DNA of 64,000 nt from UBA7803 sp040219935 (GTDB lineage Bacteria > Pseudomonadota > Gammaproteobacteria > Pseudomonadales > Azotimanducaceae): the NCBI GenBank assembly GCA_040219935.1, contig JAVJUA010000034.1:158800-222799 (forward strand), written 5' to 3'. Positions 34,640 to 45,141 of the stretch are shown here, one piece after another. Position 1 is the stretch's first letter; each line of letters starts with the position of its first letter. The notes beneath the pieces are model-generated. The model saw only the letters and a program-made list of their open reading frames with translations, had not been told where the DNA came from and made no database searches. Made by a program: the position numbers and the translations under genes.

Positions 34640-36528
34640 GTCAGGGCGGCCTGTTCGGCATCGGCACCTCGGCGCTGCAGAGTTATCAGCGCGCGCTGCA
34701 GGTGACCGGCAACAACATCGCCAATGCCGGCACCGAGGGCTACAGCCGCCAGCGGCTGGATTTCACTGCCCGGCAGCCGGAATACCTGGGATTCGGCGCC
34801 CTGGGCACCGGCGTGCAGGCCAGCGGCGTGACCCGCATGGCCGAGGACTTCGTGCAGCTTCGCATCGGCATGGCGTCCTCCTCGGAGAGCTACCAGCGCA
34901 CCATGCTCGAGTTCTCGCGCCAGCTCGACAACCTGCTGGCAGACCCGGAGACCGGCGCCGGCCCCGCCATGCAGCAGTTCTTCGCGGCGGTGCAGGACGT
35001 GGCCAGCGACCCGACCTCGGCTGCGGCGCGGCAGCAGCTGCTGGCCCGTGCCGAAGTGCTGAGCAGTCGCTTTGCCGGCCTCGAGGGCGAGATCGAGCAG
35101 CAGCGGGGGCTGGTGGACCAGCAGCTGCGGATCACGGTGGAGGAGATCAACCAGCTATCCACCAGCATCGCCGACCTGAACCGCCAGATCGTCGAGGCCC
35201 GCGGCCGCTCCGGGGGCCGCACGCCCAACGACCTGCTGGATCGACGAGACGTGCTGCTGCAGCAGCTCGCCGAACGGGTGGGCATCAACACCGTCACCCA
35301 GGACGATGGCAGCGTGAACGTGTTCATGGGCCGTGGCCAATCGCTGGTGCTGGGCACCGCGGCCAACCGCCTGCAGGTGCAGCCCATGGCTGCGGACCCG
35401 ACCCGCCTGGACGTGGCCTTCGACAACGGTTCGGCCACGGTGGTGGTCACGGACTATCTGACTGGCGGCCGCATCGGCGCGCTGCTCGATCTGCGTGACG
35501 AGGTGCTCGACCCGGCGAGCCTCTCCCTGGGCCGCACCGCGCTGACCCTGGCGGAAACCTTCAATGCCACCCATCAGGCCAATCTGGACCTGAACGGCGA
35601 CCTCGGCGGCGCCTTCTTCTCCATGGCGTCGCCGCGCGTTCAGGCCGCGACCGGCAACGCGGGCAGCGGCCTGCCGACGCTGGCCATTGCCGACGCCGGC
35701 GCCCTGGCGCTGTCGGACTACGACCTGCGTTTCGACGGCAGCGACTGGTCGCTGCGGCGCCTGGCCGACAACCAGACCGTGGGCACCATCCCGGCGGGCG
35801 GCAGCCTCGAGGTGGACGGCCTGGCCCTGGATCTGTCGCCGGTCACGGGCGCTGCCGCCGGTGACCGCTTCCTGCTGCAGCCGCTGCGGGCGGCCGACGG
35901 CCTCGCAGTCGCGATCACCGATCCGCGGGCGGTGGCCGCCGCCCTGCCGGTCACCGCCGAGCCCGCGGCTGCCAACACCGGCTCGCTCAGCGTGCACAGC
36001 CTCACCGTCACCGATGCCGGCGACGCGGCTCTGCGCGCGCCGCTGCAGGTCCGCTTCAGTGGCGGCGCCTACGATGTCGGTGGCACCACGGTGGCGCCGG
36101 ATGCCTCCGGCGAGACCGTGATCGAAGCCAACGGCTGGCGCCTGGTGCTGCGCGGCACCCCGGCAGAGGGCGACGTGATCGACGTGCGTGACAACGCCGG
36201 CGCCGTGGGCGACAACCGCGGCGCGCTGGCGCTGGCCGGCATCGCCGAGACCCGCACCGTGGCCGGCGGCACCGCCACCCTGGCGGACAGCTACGCGCAG
36301 CTGGTGAGCGACGTCGGCGTCAGGACCCAGCGCGCCCAGGCCAACGCCGACACCCAGGGCCGCATCCTCGCCGACGCCCGCGCGCAGCGGGAGAGCGTAT
36401 CCGGCGTCAACCTCGACGAGGAAGCGGCCAACCTGCTGCGCTACCAGCAGGCGTACGCGGCGGCGGCTCAGGTAATCGCCACCGCCAACACCATGTTCGA
36501 CACGCTGCTGAACGCGATGCGGCGCTGA
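34636..36528 (+). CDS. flgK: Hook-filament junction protein FlgK
   Basis: A 630-residue junction protein (HAP1). N-terminal signature LFGIGTSALQSYQRALQVTGNNIANAGTEGYSRQRL, a helical ~80-190 section with EIDQ-like QLRITVEEINQLSTSIADLNRQI and RTPNDLLDRRDVLLQQLAERVGI, a variable middle of beta domains, and the C-terminal SGVNLDEEAANLLRYQQAYAAAAQVIATANTMFDTLL. Starts on ATG overlapping flgJ. Confidence 0.97.
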   Translation: MSQGGLFGIGTSALQSYQRALQVTGNNIANAGTEGYSRQRLDFTARQPEYLGFGALGTGVQASGVTRMAEDFVQLRIGMASSSESYQRTMLEFSRQLDNLLADPETGAGPAMQQFFAAVQDVASDPTSAAARQQLLARAEVLSSRFAGLEGEIEQQRGLVDQQLRITVEEINQLSTSIADLNRQIVEARGRSGGRTPNDLLDRRDVLLQQLAERVGINTVTQDDGSVNVFMGRGQSLVLGTAANRLQVQPMAADPTRLDVAFDNGSATVVVTDYLTGGRIGALLDLRDEVLDPASLSLGRTALTLAETFNATHQANLDLNGDLGGAFFSMASPRVQAATGNAGSGLPTLAIADAGALALSDYDLRFDGSDWSLRRLADNQTVGTIPAGGSLEVDGLALDLSPVTGAAAGDRFLLQPLRAADGLAVAITDPRAVAAALPVTAEPAAANTGSLSVHSLTVTDAGDAALRAPLQVRFSGGAYDVGGTTVAPDASGETVIEANGWRLVLRGTPAEGDVIDVRDNAGAVGDNRGALALAGIAETRTVAGGTATLADSYAQLVSDVGVRTQRAQANADTQGRILADARAQRESVSGVNLDEEAANLLRYQQAYAAAAQVIATANTMFDTLLNAMRR

Positions 36529-36547
36529 TAGCCCCGGAGACCGGACC

Positions 36548-37741
36548 ATGCGCATATCCACGGCGGAACAGTTCCAGAGCGGCATCAATGCCATCCACCA
36601 GCAGCAGCAGAAGCTGTCGCGCACCCAGCAGCAGCTCGCAACCGGGCAGCGGATGCTGTCGCCTTCCGACGACCCGGCCGGCGCGGTGCAGAGCCTGGCC
36701 CTGCGCAAGAGCCTGGGCGAGCTCGATCAGTACGCGCGCAACGCCGATGCGGCCAACGCGCGGCTGGCCCAGCAGGAGACCGTGCTCGCCGACATGGGCC
36801 AGCTTCTGCAGCGGGCGCGTGAGCTCACCGTGCAGGCGGCCAACGCCGTCCAGAACGAGGAGTCTCGGGCAGCGATCGCCAGCGAGCTCCGGCAGATCAA
36901 CGAGTCGCTGCTGGCGGCCGCGAACACGCGCGATGCCGGCGGCGAGTACCTGTTCGCCGGCCATCGCTCGGACACGCAGCCGTTCGTCCGCCAGGCGGAC
37001 GGCTCGGTGGGCTATCGGGGCGATGCCGGTCTGCGCAAGGTGGCCCTGTCCGCCGATCGCACCATCACGGTGGGCGCCAACGGCGACGCCCTGATGTCGA
37101 TTCCGCGCGGCAACGGCAGCTTCCGGGTGGATCCTGCGGCCGGCAACCAGGGCAGCGCCCGGGTGATGTCGGCGACCCTGAGCGCAGGCCCGGTAGCGGC
37201 GGAGACCTTCACGATCGCGTTCACGGCCGCGGACGCTTATGAGGTGCGCGACGCTGCTGACAGCGTCGTGGCCACCGGCAGCTACCAGGCGGGCAGCGTC
37301 ATCGACGTGGCCGGCCGCGCCGTGGTGCTCAGCGGCGAGCCGCAGCCGGGCGACGCCTTCGTGGTCACGCCCGCCGGGCGCGGCAGCGTGTTCGACATGC
37401 TCGACGCGCTGGCGGCCGGGCTGGCTGACGCCGGTGACGGAGCCGCCGGGGCGCGGCAGGCCCAGCACGCGGCCACCAACGGCCTGCTCGACCTCGATCA
37501 GGCACTCGGCAGCCTGCTCGACGCGCGCACCGACGTCGGTGGCCGGCTGAACGCGGTAGAGGACCAGCTCGGCCGCAACGACGACCAGCGCCTGCGCCTC
37601 GAGACGCGCCTTTCGGAGATCGAGGACCTGGACTATGCCGAAGCCATTGGCCGCTTCCAGCTCCAGCAGGTGGCCCTGCAGGCGGCGCAGCAGACCTACG
37701 TGCAGCTCAGCCGCCTGAGCCTGTTCGACTATCTGCGTTGA
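36548..37741 (+). CDS. flgL: Hook-filament junction protein FlgL
   Basis: A 397-residue junction protein (HAP3). The flagellin-like N-terminus MRISTAEQFQSGINAIHQQQQKLSRTQQQLATGQRMLSPSDDPAGAVQSL and C-terminus EIEDLDYAEAIGRFQLQQVALQAAQQTYVQLSRLSLFDYL are diagnostic. It is the last gene of the flgB operon; the flagellin gene follows after 171 bp with its own sigma-28 promoter. Confidence 0.96.
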   Translation: MRISTAEQFQSGINAIHQQQQKLSRTQQQLATGQRMLSPSDDPAGAVQSLALRKSLGELDQYARNADAANARLAQQETVLADMGQLLQRARELTVQAANAVQNEESRAAIASELRQINESLLAAANTRDAGGEYLFAGHRSDTQPFVRQADGSVGYRGDAGLRKVALSADRTITVGANGDALMSIPRGNGSFRVDPAAGNQGSARVMSATLSAGPVAAETFTIAFTAADAYEVRDAADSVVATGSYQAGSVIDVAGRAVVLSGEPQPGDAFVVTPAGRGSVFDMLDALAAGLADAGDGAAGARQAQHAATNGLLDLDQALGSLLDARTDVGGRLNAVEDQLGRNDDQRLRLETRLSEIEDLDYAEAIGRFQLQQVALQAAQQTYVQLSRLSLFDYLR

Positions 37742-37792
37742 GCGTTTGTGCGCCAGTTCCCATCGTGACCACCAAACCGATGACTTGCAGCC

Positions 37793-37819
37793 TCAAGAAC
37801 CAGCCGGCCGCGCCGATAC
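37793..37819 (+). promoter_or_regulatory. Sigma-28 (FliA) promoter of fliC
   Basis: TCAA (37793-37796), a 15-nt spacer and GCCGATAC (37812-37819) match the FliA consensus (TCAAG-type -35 as in Pseudomonas). The expected start site is ~85 bp before the fliC ATG, leaving a long leader. Confidence 0.88.
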
Positions 37820-37912
37820 AGGTTTCAACGGCGGCCACTCCGGCCGCTCGCGAATCCCGCCCCTGGCGGTATCGGTCGGAACGCTAAACCGGATTTCACG
37901 AGGAACGAATTC

Positions 37913-39037
37913 ATGTCACAGGTAATCAACACCAACGTCATGTCGCTGAACGCACAGCGGAACCTGTCGGCCACCGGCGGACAGCTGGCGCAGTCGATCG
38001 AACGGCTGTCGTCGGGCCTGCGTATCAACAGCGCCAAGGACGACGCGGCCGGTCTGGCCATCTCCGAGCGCTTCTCCACTCAGATCCGCGGCCTGAACAT
38101 GGCCATCCGCAATGCCAACGACGGCATCTCCCTGGCGCAGACGGCCGAAGGCGCGATGAGCGAGCTCGGCAACAACCTGCAGCGCATCCGCGAGCTGGCG
38201 GTGCAGTCGTCCAACGCCACCAACAGCGTCAGCGACCGTGAGGCGCTGAATGCCGAGGTTACGCAGCTGCTGGCCGAGATCGATCGGGTGGCCGTCACCG
38301 CTGACTTCAACGGCACCAAGCTGCTCGACGGCAGCTTCAGTGGCGCCACCTTCCAGGTCGGTGCCAACGCCGGCCAGCTGATCAACGTCGGCAGCATCGT
38401 CGATGCCCGCACGTCCGCGATCGGCTCGGCTCAGTTCGCCGACGACGTCACCGGCACGGTGACCGACGTCGACATCTCCGGCCTCGAGATCAACGGCGTG
38501 GTGATTGCCGACGTGGCCGCCGCCGGCTCCGCCGCTGACACCGCCCAGGCGCTGGCGAATGCCATCAACGCCCGCAGCGCCGACACCGGCGTGTACGCGT
38601 CGTTGAGTGGTGCGGACCTGACCCTGGAGTCGTTCGTCGCCGACCGCGATCTGGTGGTTGGTGGCACCGTTACTGGTACCGGCCTCACCGCCGCCACCAC
38701 GGCAGCCGCTGATGCGGATGCGGTGTTTGCGGCCGACGTCGACGTCAGCTCGTTCGTGGGCGCGCAGCGGGCGCTTTCCATTGCCGATGCGGCGCTGACG
38801 GACGTCAACGGCGTGCGGGCCGAGCTGGGTGCGATTCAGAACCGCTTCAACTCGGTAATCGCCAACCTGCAGACGTCGGTCGAGAACCTGTCTGCTTCGC
38901 GGTCGCGGATCATGGACACGGACTTCGCCATGGAAACCGCCTCTCTGACCCGCGCCCAGGTGCTGCAGCAGGCCGGTGTGGCCATGCTGGCCCAGGCCAA
39001 CGCGGCGCCGCAGAACGTCCTGGCGCTGCTGCGCTAG
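37913..39037 (+). CDS. fliC: Flagellin FliC
   Basis: A 374-residue flagellin, smaller than the enteric protein because the surface D2/D3 region (~150-290) is short. The D0/D1 ends are canonical: VINTNVMSLNAQRNLSATGGQLAQSIERLSSGLRINSAKDDAAGLAISERF and SASRSRIMDTDFAMETASLTRAQVLQQAGVAMLAQANAAPQNVLALL. TLR5-type residues in the QRIRELAVQ segment are present. It is the only flagellin gene in the window. Sigma-28 promoter upstream, hairpin downstream. Confidence 0.98.
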   Translation: MSQVINTNVMSLNAQRNLSATGGQLAQSIERLSSGLRINSAKDDAAGLAISERFSTQIRGLNMAIRNANDGISLAQTAEGAMSELGNNLQRIRELAVQSSNATNSVSDREALNAEVTQLLAEIDRVAVTADFNGTKLLDGSFSGATFQVGANAGQLINVGSIVDARTSAIGSAQFADDVTGTVTDVDISGLEINGVVIADVAAAGSAADTAQALANAINARSADTGVYASLSGADLTLESFVADRDLVVGGTVTGTGLTAATTAAADADAVFAADVDVSSFVGAQRALSIADAALTDVNGVRAELGAIQNRFNSVIANLQTSVENLSASRSRIMDTDFAMETASLTRAQVLQQAGVAMLAQANAAPQNVLALLR

Positions 39038-39047
39038 GTCGGGACGA

Positions 39048-39082
39048 GGCCGGTAGCGGCGCCCGCCGGGCCGCTACCGGCC
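39048..39082 (+). terminator. Hairpin after fliC
   Basis: Perfect 13-bp arms GGCCGGTAGCGGC (39048-39060) and GCCGCTACCGGCC (39070-39082) with a 9-nt loop, 10 bp after the flagellin stop. No T-run follows, so it may be an attenuating or mRNA-stabilising hairpin that makes fliC message more abundant than downstream flaG-fliD. Confidence 0.75.
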
Positions 39083-39101
39083 GCCACACGAGGGTAACGT
39101 C

Positions 39102-39461
39102 GTGGAACGAGTACAGGCGACCTTGGAAGTGACGACGGGCATGGACGCCCGAGCGCAGGGACGGCCGGCCACTCGGGCCGGCACGCCTGGCGGGACCGCG
39201 GCGCCGAAGACGGCCGCGGAACCGGCTGCAGCGTTGGCGCTGGACCGCGCCATAGACCTGGTCAACCGCGAGTTGCGGCTCGACGGGCGCGAGCTGGCCT
39301 TTTCGGTGGATGAGAGCACGGGCAAGACCGTGCTCAGGGTCATTCATGCGGTCACCGGTGAGGTGATTCGTCAGGTTCCCGACGAGGCGGTGCTGGCGGT
39401 GGCCGCACGCCTGGTCGCGGGTGAATCGATGAGCAGCCTGGGCATAGAGGCCTGGGTTTGA
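39102..39461 (+). CDS. flaG: FlaG family protein
   Basis: A 119-residue protein starting at GTG. After an Ala/Thr-rich N-terminus, residues ~50-115 match FlaG: ALDRAIDLVNRELRLDGRELAFSVDESTGKTVLRVIHAVTGEVIRQVPDEAVLAVAARL. FlaG influences filament length in several species. It sits between fliC and fliD as in Pseudomonas and Vibrio. Confidence 0.9.
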   Translation: MERVQATLEVTTGMDARAQGRPATRAGTPGGTAAPKTAAEPAAALALDRAIDLVNRELRLDGRELAFSVDESTGKTVLRVIHAVTGEVIRQVPDEAVLAVAARLVAGESMSSLGIEAWV

Positions 39462-39493
39462 GCAACTGCCATTGACGGCAAAGGACTATCGCA

Positions 39494-40849
39494 TTGCAGA
39501 CGTTCAGCAGCCTCGGTGTAGGTTCAGGCCTTGACCTCAACTCCCTGGTGACGCAGCTGGTGCAGGCCGAGCGCGCCCCCGCGGAAGGTCGGCTCGATCG
39601 TGAGCAGGTGCGGGCCCAGACGCAGCTATCGGCGTTCGGATCGTTGCGCTCTGCGGCTTCGCGGCTGGAGTCGGTTCTGGAGGGGCTCGCCGGATTTCGA
39701 ACCGCCATGCGTGCGGTGAGCAGTGACCCGGACCGCGTGCTGGCGACCGCCGGCGCGGACGCCGAGCCTGGCCGCTACCAGATTCAGGTGACCCGGCTGG
39801 CGAGCGCGCAGTCGCTGGCGACCGAGCCCTTTGCGGACGCAGATGCCGCGCTGGGAGACGGCGTTCTGCGCATCGCCACGGCCGATGCCAGCTACGAGTT
39901 CGAGATTGGCACCGATGTCACGTCTCTGCGCACGCTGCGCGACGCCATCAATGCGGGACAGGCACCGGTGCAGGCTATTCTGGTCAATGACGCGGGAGGG
40001 CAGCGGCTGCTCCTTACCGCGCGCAACACGGGTACCGAAGCCGCCGTCACCATCACGGTCGACGGCACGGTCGACACGCGGCTGGCGTCATCGGCCATGG
40101 TCGAGACCGCGCCGGCCGTTGACGCGGCGTTCCGGATCAACGGCCTGGCGCTCACCAGCGCAGGCAACGAGCTGTCCGACCTGATTCCCGGCGTGACGGT
40201 GAATCTGAGGGGCCTCACGGAGGGTGACAACCGGGTCGATCTGGTGGTCGAACCCGACAATTCGGCACTGGCTACCGAGCTGGCCAAGCTCGTCGAGGCG
40301 CACAACGCGCTGGTCGACGTGATCGCCAGCACCGGACGTGCCGATCCCGGCGGCAACAGCTCGGGCCCGCTGGTGGGCAACTCCGCTCTGCGCTCGCTGC
40401 AGTCCCGCATTGCCGGCGTGTTCAGCGCGCCGGTGGCCGCCGAGGTCGATCTCGGAAGCCTCGAGAGCATGCTCGACCTGGGTCTTCGCACCGGTGCCGA
40501 CGGCAAGGTGTCGCTGGACACGGGGCGGCTCGATGCCGCGCTGGCGAGCAATGCCGACGGAGTGGGCGCGCTGGTCGCGAGCTTCTCCGAGGCGCTGGCC
40601 GGCGTGCTCGGCGGATACACGTCCGCCGATGGTCTGCTGACCAGCCGCACGGACACGCTGAACGACCGGCTGCGCCGCGTGGCGCGACAGCGGGAAGCTC
40701 TGGATGCGCGCATGGTCCAGGTGGAAGCGCGCCTTCGCAAGCAGTTTGCCGCACTCGACACGCTGGTGTCCCGCTTTCAGCAGACGAGCGGTTTTCTGGA
40801 GGATCAATTGGCATCGCTGGCGGCGCTGCGCCCGGGCAACGGCACATGA
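39494..40849 (+). CDS. fliD: Filament cap protein FliD
   Basis: A 451-residue cap protein starting at TTG. N-terminal LGVGSGLDLNSLVTQLVQAERAPAEGRLDREQVRAQTQLSAFGSL and the FliD_C domain (ELAKLVEAHNALVDVIAST, then a coiled coil QREALDARMVQVEARLRKQFAALDTLVSRFQQTSGFLEDQLASL) are typical. It promotes flagellin folding at the filament tip. The stop overlaps the fliS start (ATGA). Confidence 0.96.
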   Translation: MQTFSSLGVGSGLDLNSLVTQLVQAERAPAEGRLDREQVRAQTQLSAFGSLRSAASRLESVLEGLAGFRTAMRAVSSDPDRVLATAGADAEPGRYQIQVTRLASAQSLATEPFADADAALGDGVLRIATADASYEFEIGTDVTSLRTLRDAINAGQAPVQAILVNDAGGQRLLLTARNTGTEAAVTITVDGTVDTRLASSAMVETAPAVDAAFRINGLALTSAGNELSDLIPGVTVNLRGLTEGDNRVDLVVEPDNSALATELAKLVEAHNALVDVIASTGRADPGGNSSGPLVGNSALRSLQSRIAGVFSAPVAAEVDLGSLESMLDLGLRTGADGKVSLDTGRLDAALASNADGVGALVASFSEALAGVLGGYTSADGLLTSRTDTLNDRLRRVARQREALDARMVQVEARLRKQFAALDTLVSRFQQTSGFLEDQLASLAALRPGNGT

Positions 40850-41292
40850 TGGGGGTTGAGATGGGAGGTTATGGCAATCGCGAAGCGCTGCGCCGCTACC
40901 AGCAGCTGGGCACGCAGGCTGAGATCGGAGAGGCCTCGCCACACCGCCTGGTCAGCCTGCTGCTGGAGGGCGCCATCGCCAGGGTGATCGCGGGGCGCGG
41001 CGCCATGGAAGCGGGCGAGACGGCACGCAAGGGCGAGCTGATCGGCCGCGCCATCGGCCTGGTGGAAGGTCTCAAGGTGAGTCTCGATCACGAACGTGGC
41101 GGCGACATCGCCGCCAATCTCGGGGCCCTCTACGAGTTCGCCGGGCAGCGCCTGCTGCAGGCCTCGGCGGCGAACGACCCGGCGATGCTTACCGAAGTGG
41201 CGGCACTGCTGCGCGAGATCGCCGCCGGCTGGGCAGCCATTGCGCCGGGTGCCCAAGGGGGACAAGTGGGAGATGCCCATGTCGACCCATGA
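40846..41292 (+). CDS. fliS: Flagellin export chaperone FliS
   Basis: A 148-residue helical protein. The family motif YQQLGTQAEIGEASPHRLVSLLLEGAIARVIAGRGAMEAGE is followed by KGELIGRAIGLVEGLKVSLDHERGGDIAANLGALYEF, both diagnostic. FliS binds the C-terminus of unexported flagellin. A second ATG (40849) is an equivalent start. Its end overlaps the beginning of the FliT-like gene. Confidence 0.93.
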   Translation: MMGVEMGGYGNREALRRYQQLGTQAEIGEASPHRLVSLLLEGAIARVIAGRGAMEAGETARKGELIGRAIGLVEGLKVSLDHERGGDIAANLGALYEFAGQRLLQASAANDPAMLTEVAALLREIAAGWAAIAPGAQGGQVGDAHVDP

Positions 41293-41584
41293 CCTGACCG
41301 CGCTGGAGACGCTGGCTGGCAGGCTGCGTGACGCCGTGGCGCTGTCCGACTGGGAGCAGGCGGCCGCCATCGACGCCGACCTCCATCAGGCGCTGCGCGC
41401 CGCGCTGCGCGCCGACCCCGACCCCGGCCCTGGCATGGGGACGACCCTGGGGCGCATCATGCACGTCTACCAGGCGGCCATGCGCGATGTCACCGAGGCG
41501 CGGGACCGGGTGCGCGCCGAGCTTGTCGGCGTCCGCGAGGGACGTCGTGGCGCTGCCGGTTACCTGAGCGCAGCCGGCTACTGA
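41279..41584 (+). CDS. fliT: FliT-like flagellar chaperone
   Basis: A 101-residue helical protein. The start at ATG 41279 is favoured by GGGAG six bases upstream; ATG 41273 is also in frame. It has no unique FliT motif, but its size, its helix pattern (LETLAGRLRDAVALSDWEQAAAIDADLHQALRAAL) and its position directly after fliS fit the FliT role of chaperoning FliD. It overlaps the fliS 3' end by 14 bp in another frame. Confidence 0.7.
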   Translation: MSTHDLTALETLAGRLRDAVALSDWEQAAAIDADLHQALRAALRADPDPGPGMGTTLGRIMHVYQAAMRDVTEARDRVRAELVGVREGRRGAAGYLSAAGY

Positions 41585-41610
41585 GCCGCCGAGGCAAGTG
41601 AGTTCCAGCC

Positions 41611-42252
41611 ATGTCCGACGCCCCGTTCGCCCATGACGTCTCCGATCCTGAGCGCGCCGTGCTGGGCGACGGTCTGCACTGCGACGATGCCCTGGGATTT
41701 CGATGGCAGGGCCAGGACGACGTGCCCATGGCCACCGTCATGGCGCGAATCAACGCCAGAAACGAAGCCGTGCTGCGGTCGCTGGCCATGCTCGAAGAGC
41801 ACGACGAGTCGGCGGCCGACGACGTCGAGCGCGCCGAGTTCCACCGCCTCGAAGGCAAGGTCAATCTGGTGCTGGAGCTGCTTTCCGAGCTGGTCCGCCA
41901 GCAGCATCCCGGACCGCCCCAGATCGCCATGCGCTTCAGCGCCGAAGGCGTCTGCTGGCACGCGCCATCCGCACATCGGGAGGGCGAGCTGTTGCTGACC
42001 GAGTGGTATCTGCTGCCGGCCTGGCCGGTGGCGCTCACGCTCTATGCGCGGGTGGCCCACAGCCGGCGCGCGCCCGGCGGTCACCTGGTCTGCGCCCGCA
42101 TCGAGGGCGCCAGCGACAGCACCCGCGACTGGCTGGAGAAGCTGGTGTTTCGCCGTCATCGCCGCGCCATCGCCCAGCAGCGGGTGACCCGGCGGGAAGA
42201 TCCTACCGCCAGCGGAATCGTGGCCGGCGACCCTCCTCCGGAAACCAAGTAA
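41611..42252 (+). CDS. Atypical PilZ-like (tPilZ) protein, putative c-di-GMP effector
   Basis: A 213-residue cytosolic protein. An N-terminal part (DALGFRWQGQDDVPMATVMARINARNEAVLRSLAMLEE) leads to a helical section (DDVERAEFHRLEGKVNLVLELLSELV), then a beta-rich PilZ-like domain (~95-185; IAMRFSAEGVCWHAPS, GELLLTEWYLLPAWPVALTLYARV) ending with RRHRRAIAQQR. The order, helix before an unusual PilZ barrel, resembles the tetrameric atypical PilZ of Xanthomonas. Classical RxxxR-(D/N)xSxxG nucleotide motifs are not clear, so c-di-GMP binding is uncertain. It lies between fliT and the FleQ-like regulator. Confidence 0.6.
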   Translation: MSDAPFAHDVSDPERAVLGDGLHCDDALGFRWQGQDDVPMATVMARINARNEAVLRSLAMLEEHDESAADDVERAEFHRLEGKVNLVLELLSELVRQQHPGPPQIAMRFSAEGVCWHAPSAHREGELLLTEWYLLPAWPVALTLYARVAHSRRAPGGHLVCARIEGASDSTRDWLEKLVFRRHRRAIAQQRVTRREDPTASGIVAGDPPPETK

Positions 42253-42406
42253 TCATTTGCTTTTTTGGGCCGACTTGCGGGTCCTCGGTTACGGTCTATA
42301 TTTTCCAGGGCATGCTGCGAACGCGATCGGCTGACAAGCGACGCAACGCAGACCGACGCTTTCCGCGTCGAACACAAGAACAGAAGATCGGCCTGGAAGA
42401 AGCAGC

Positions 42407-43537
<1,131 letters not shown>

Positions 43538-43623
43538 CGCCCGGGCCCGGCGATCGCCGGGCCGCCGCCGCCCGGGCCCCGCGCCCGCCCCTCAAGTGTC
43601 TGAATTATCGCGGAAATCGCATC

Positions 43624-43639
43624 TGGCACGGTGATTGCT
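43624..43639 (+). promoter_or_regulatory. Sigma-54 promoter of the fleR-like gene
   Basis: TGGCACGGTGATTGCT matches the sigma-54 consensus fully, with GG-N10-GC spacing. The start site is expected near 43650, ~87 bp before the fleR-like ATG. It probably also transcribes fliE-fliF and onward, since no promoter is seen before fliE. Confidence 0.95.
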
Positions 43640-43736
43640 AAAGCTCTGTGGAGAGAACCGTTCCCGGCGCTGGGCGGCCCATGGCCCGCGCGCTGTCCGG
43701 GAACCGACGATCCGCTGGGCGAGGGCCGACAGAGCG

Positions 43737-44771
43737 ATGACACAAGCACAACGAAGCCACCCCCCCGCGCCCGAGCCGGCGCCGGCGGCGGCTGTGCCGG
43801 CGGGCCTGCCGGAGCCGCTGGCCGAGGATGCGGCCAGCCGTGCCCTGGTAGCGCTGGCGCGGCGGGTGGCCGGGGCCGATGTCACGGTCATGCTCACCGG
43901 TGAGTCCGGCGTCGGCAAGGAGGTGTTCGCGCGCTTCGTGCACGATGCGTCGCCGCGGCGGTCGGCCCGCTTCGTGGCCGTCAACTGCGCGGCCATTCCC
44001 GAACCCATGCTGGAAGCGACCCTGTTCGGCCATGAGAAGGGCGCCTACACCGGCGCCAGCGAGGCGCGACCGGGCAAGTTCGAGCAGGCTGACGGCGGCA
44101 CGCTGCTGCTCGACGAGATCACCGAGATGCCGCTGGCCCTGCAGGCCAAGCTGCTGCGGGTGCTGCAGGAGCGCGAGGTGGAGCGGCTGGGGGCCAGCCA
44201 GCCCCGCGCCGTGGACGTGCGGGTGCTGGCCACCAGCAACCGCGATCTGAGCCAGGCCGTGCGCGACGGCGTGCTGCGCGAAGACCTCTACTACCGGCTG
44301 AACGTCTTCCCCCTCTACGTGCCGCCGCTGCGGCAGCGGCCGGCCGACATCGTGCCCCTGGCCCGGCGCCTGCTGGCCAGGCATGCGGGGCCGGGCCGGC
44401 CGCTGCCGGCGCTGTCCGAGGCAGCGGCTGCCAGCCTGCTGGCCCATCACTGGCCCGGCAACGTGCGCGAGCTCGAAAACGTGATGCAGCGCGCGCTCAT
44501 TCTCTCCCGGGACGACATCATCGACGTCGCCGCCATCGCCATCGAGCCGCCGGGCTCCGGTCCTGCCGCCGCAGCGAGCGGCGCGACGCCGGCGGTGGCA
44601 GCCCCGGATCTGGAAGCCGGCCTCAAGTGCCGGGAGGCGGAGCTGATCCGGCAAGCGCTGCGCGCCGAAGGCGGCAGCCGCAAGGACGCGGCGGAGCGGC
44701 TGGGCATCAGCCCCCGCACCCTGCGCTACAAGCTGGCGCGGCTGCGGGCCGCCGGCACCCCGGTGGCGTGA
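43737..44771 (+). CDS. Receiver-less FleR/FlrC-like sigma-54 activator
   Basis: A 344-residue AAA+ enhancer-binding protein. A ~30-residue Ala/Pro-rich leader replaces the phosphoreceiver. Walker A GESGVGKE, the sigma-54 loop in its GAYTGA form, Walker B GTLLLDEITE, HHWPGNVRELENVMQRAL and a C-terminal Fis-type helix-turn-helix (GGSRKDAAERLGISPRTLRYKLARLR) are intact. Its best match by eye is FleR/FlrC/FlbD, which activate hook-basal-body genes. No fleS kinase gene exists beside it, consistent with loss of the receiver. Its own sigma-54 promoter lies upstream, as for fleSR in Pseudomonas. Confidence 0.85.
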   Translation: MTQAQRSHPPAPEPAPAAAVPAGLPEPLAEDAASRALVALARRVAGADVTVMLTGESGVGKEVFARFVHDASPRRSARFVAVNCAAIPEPMLEATLFGHEKGAYTGASEARPGKFEQADGGTLLLDEITEMPLALQAKLLRVLQEREVERLGASQPRAVDVRVLATSNRDLSQAVRDGVLREDLYYRLNVFPLYVPPLRQRPADIVPLARRLLARHAGPGRPLPALSEAAAASLLAHHWPGNVRELENVMQRALILSRDDIIDVAAIAIEPPGSGPAAAASGATPAVAAPDLEAGLKCREAELIRQALRAEGGSRKDAAERLGISPRTLRYKLARLRAAGTPVA

Positions 44772-44786
44772 AGCAGGAGCAATGCC

Positions 44787-45110
44787 ATGAGTGACATGCA
44801 GATCCAACAGGTGCTGGCCAGCATGCGGGCGCTGCAGGCCAAGGTGCCGGTGGCCGCTGACGTGGCCGCGTCGCCGGCGACCGGCGCCATCGACTTCGGC
44901 AGCGTGCTGCGCAAGTCGCTGAGCGAGGTCAACGCGGCGCAGCAGACGGCGAGCCAGATGGCGACCCGGTTTCAGCAGGGCGACCCGTCGGTGAGCCTGC
45001 CGGACGTGATGATCTCGATGCAGAAGTCGAGCCTGCACTTCGAGGCGGCCACCCAGGTGCGCAACCGGCTGATCGCCGCGTACCAGGAAATCATGAACAT
45101 GCAGGTCTGA
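44787..45110 (+). CDS. fliE: MS-ring/rod junction protein FliE
   Basis: A 107-residue protein of usual length. Signature: IDFGSVLRKSLSEVNAAQQTASQMATRFQQGDPSVSLPDVMISMQKSSLHFEAATQVRNRLIAAYQEIMNMQV. FliE joins the MS-ring to the rod and is exported first. It begins 15 bp after the fleR-like gene without a visible promoter. Confidence 0.96.
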   Translation: MSDMQIQQVLASMRALQAKVPVAADVAASPATGAIDFGSVLRKSLSEVNAAQQTASQMATRFQQGDPSVSLPDVMISMQKSSLHFEAATQVRNRLIAAYQEIMNMQV

Positions 45111-45141
45111 CCGGCCTGACGGATAGGGAACCGAAGACATC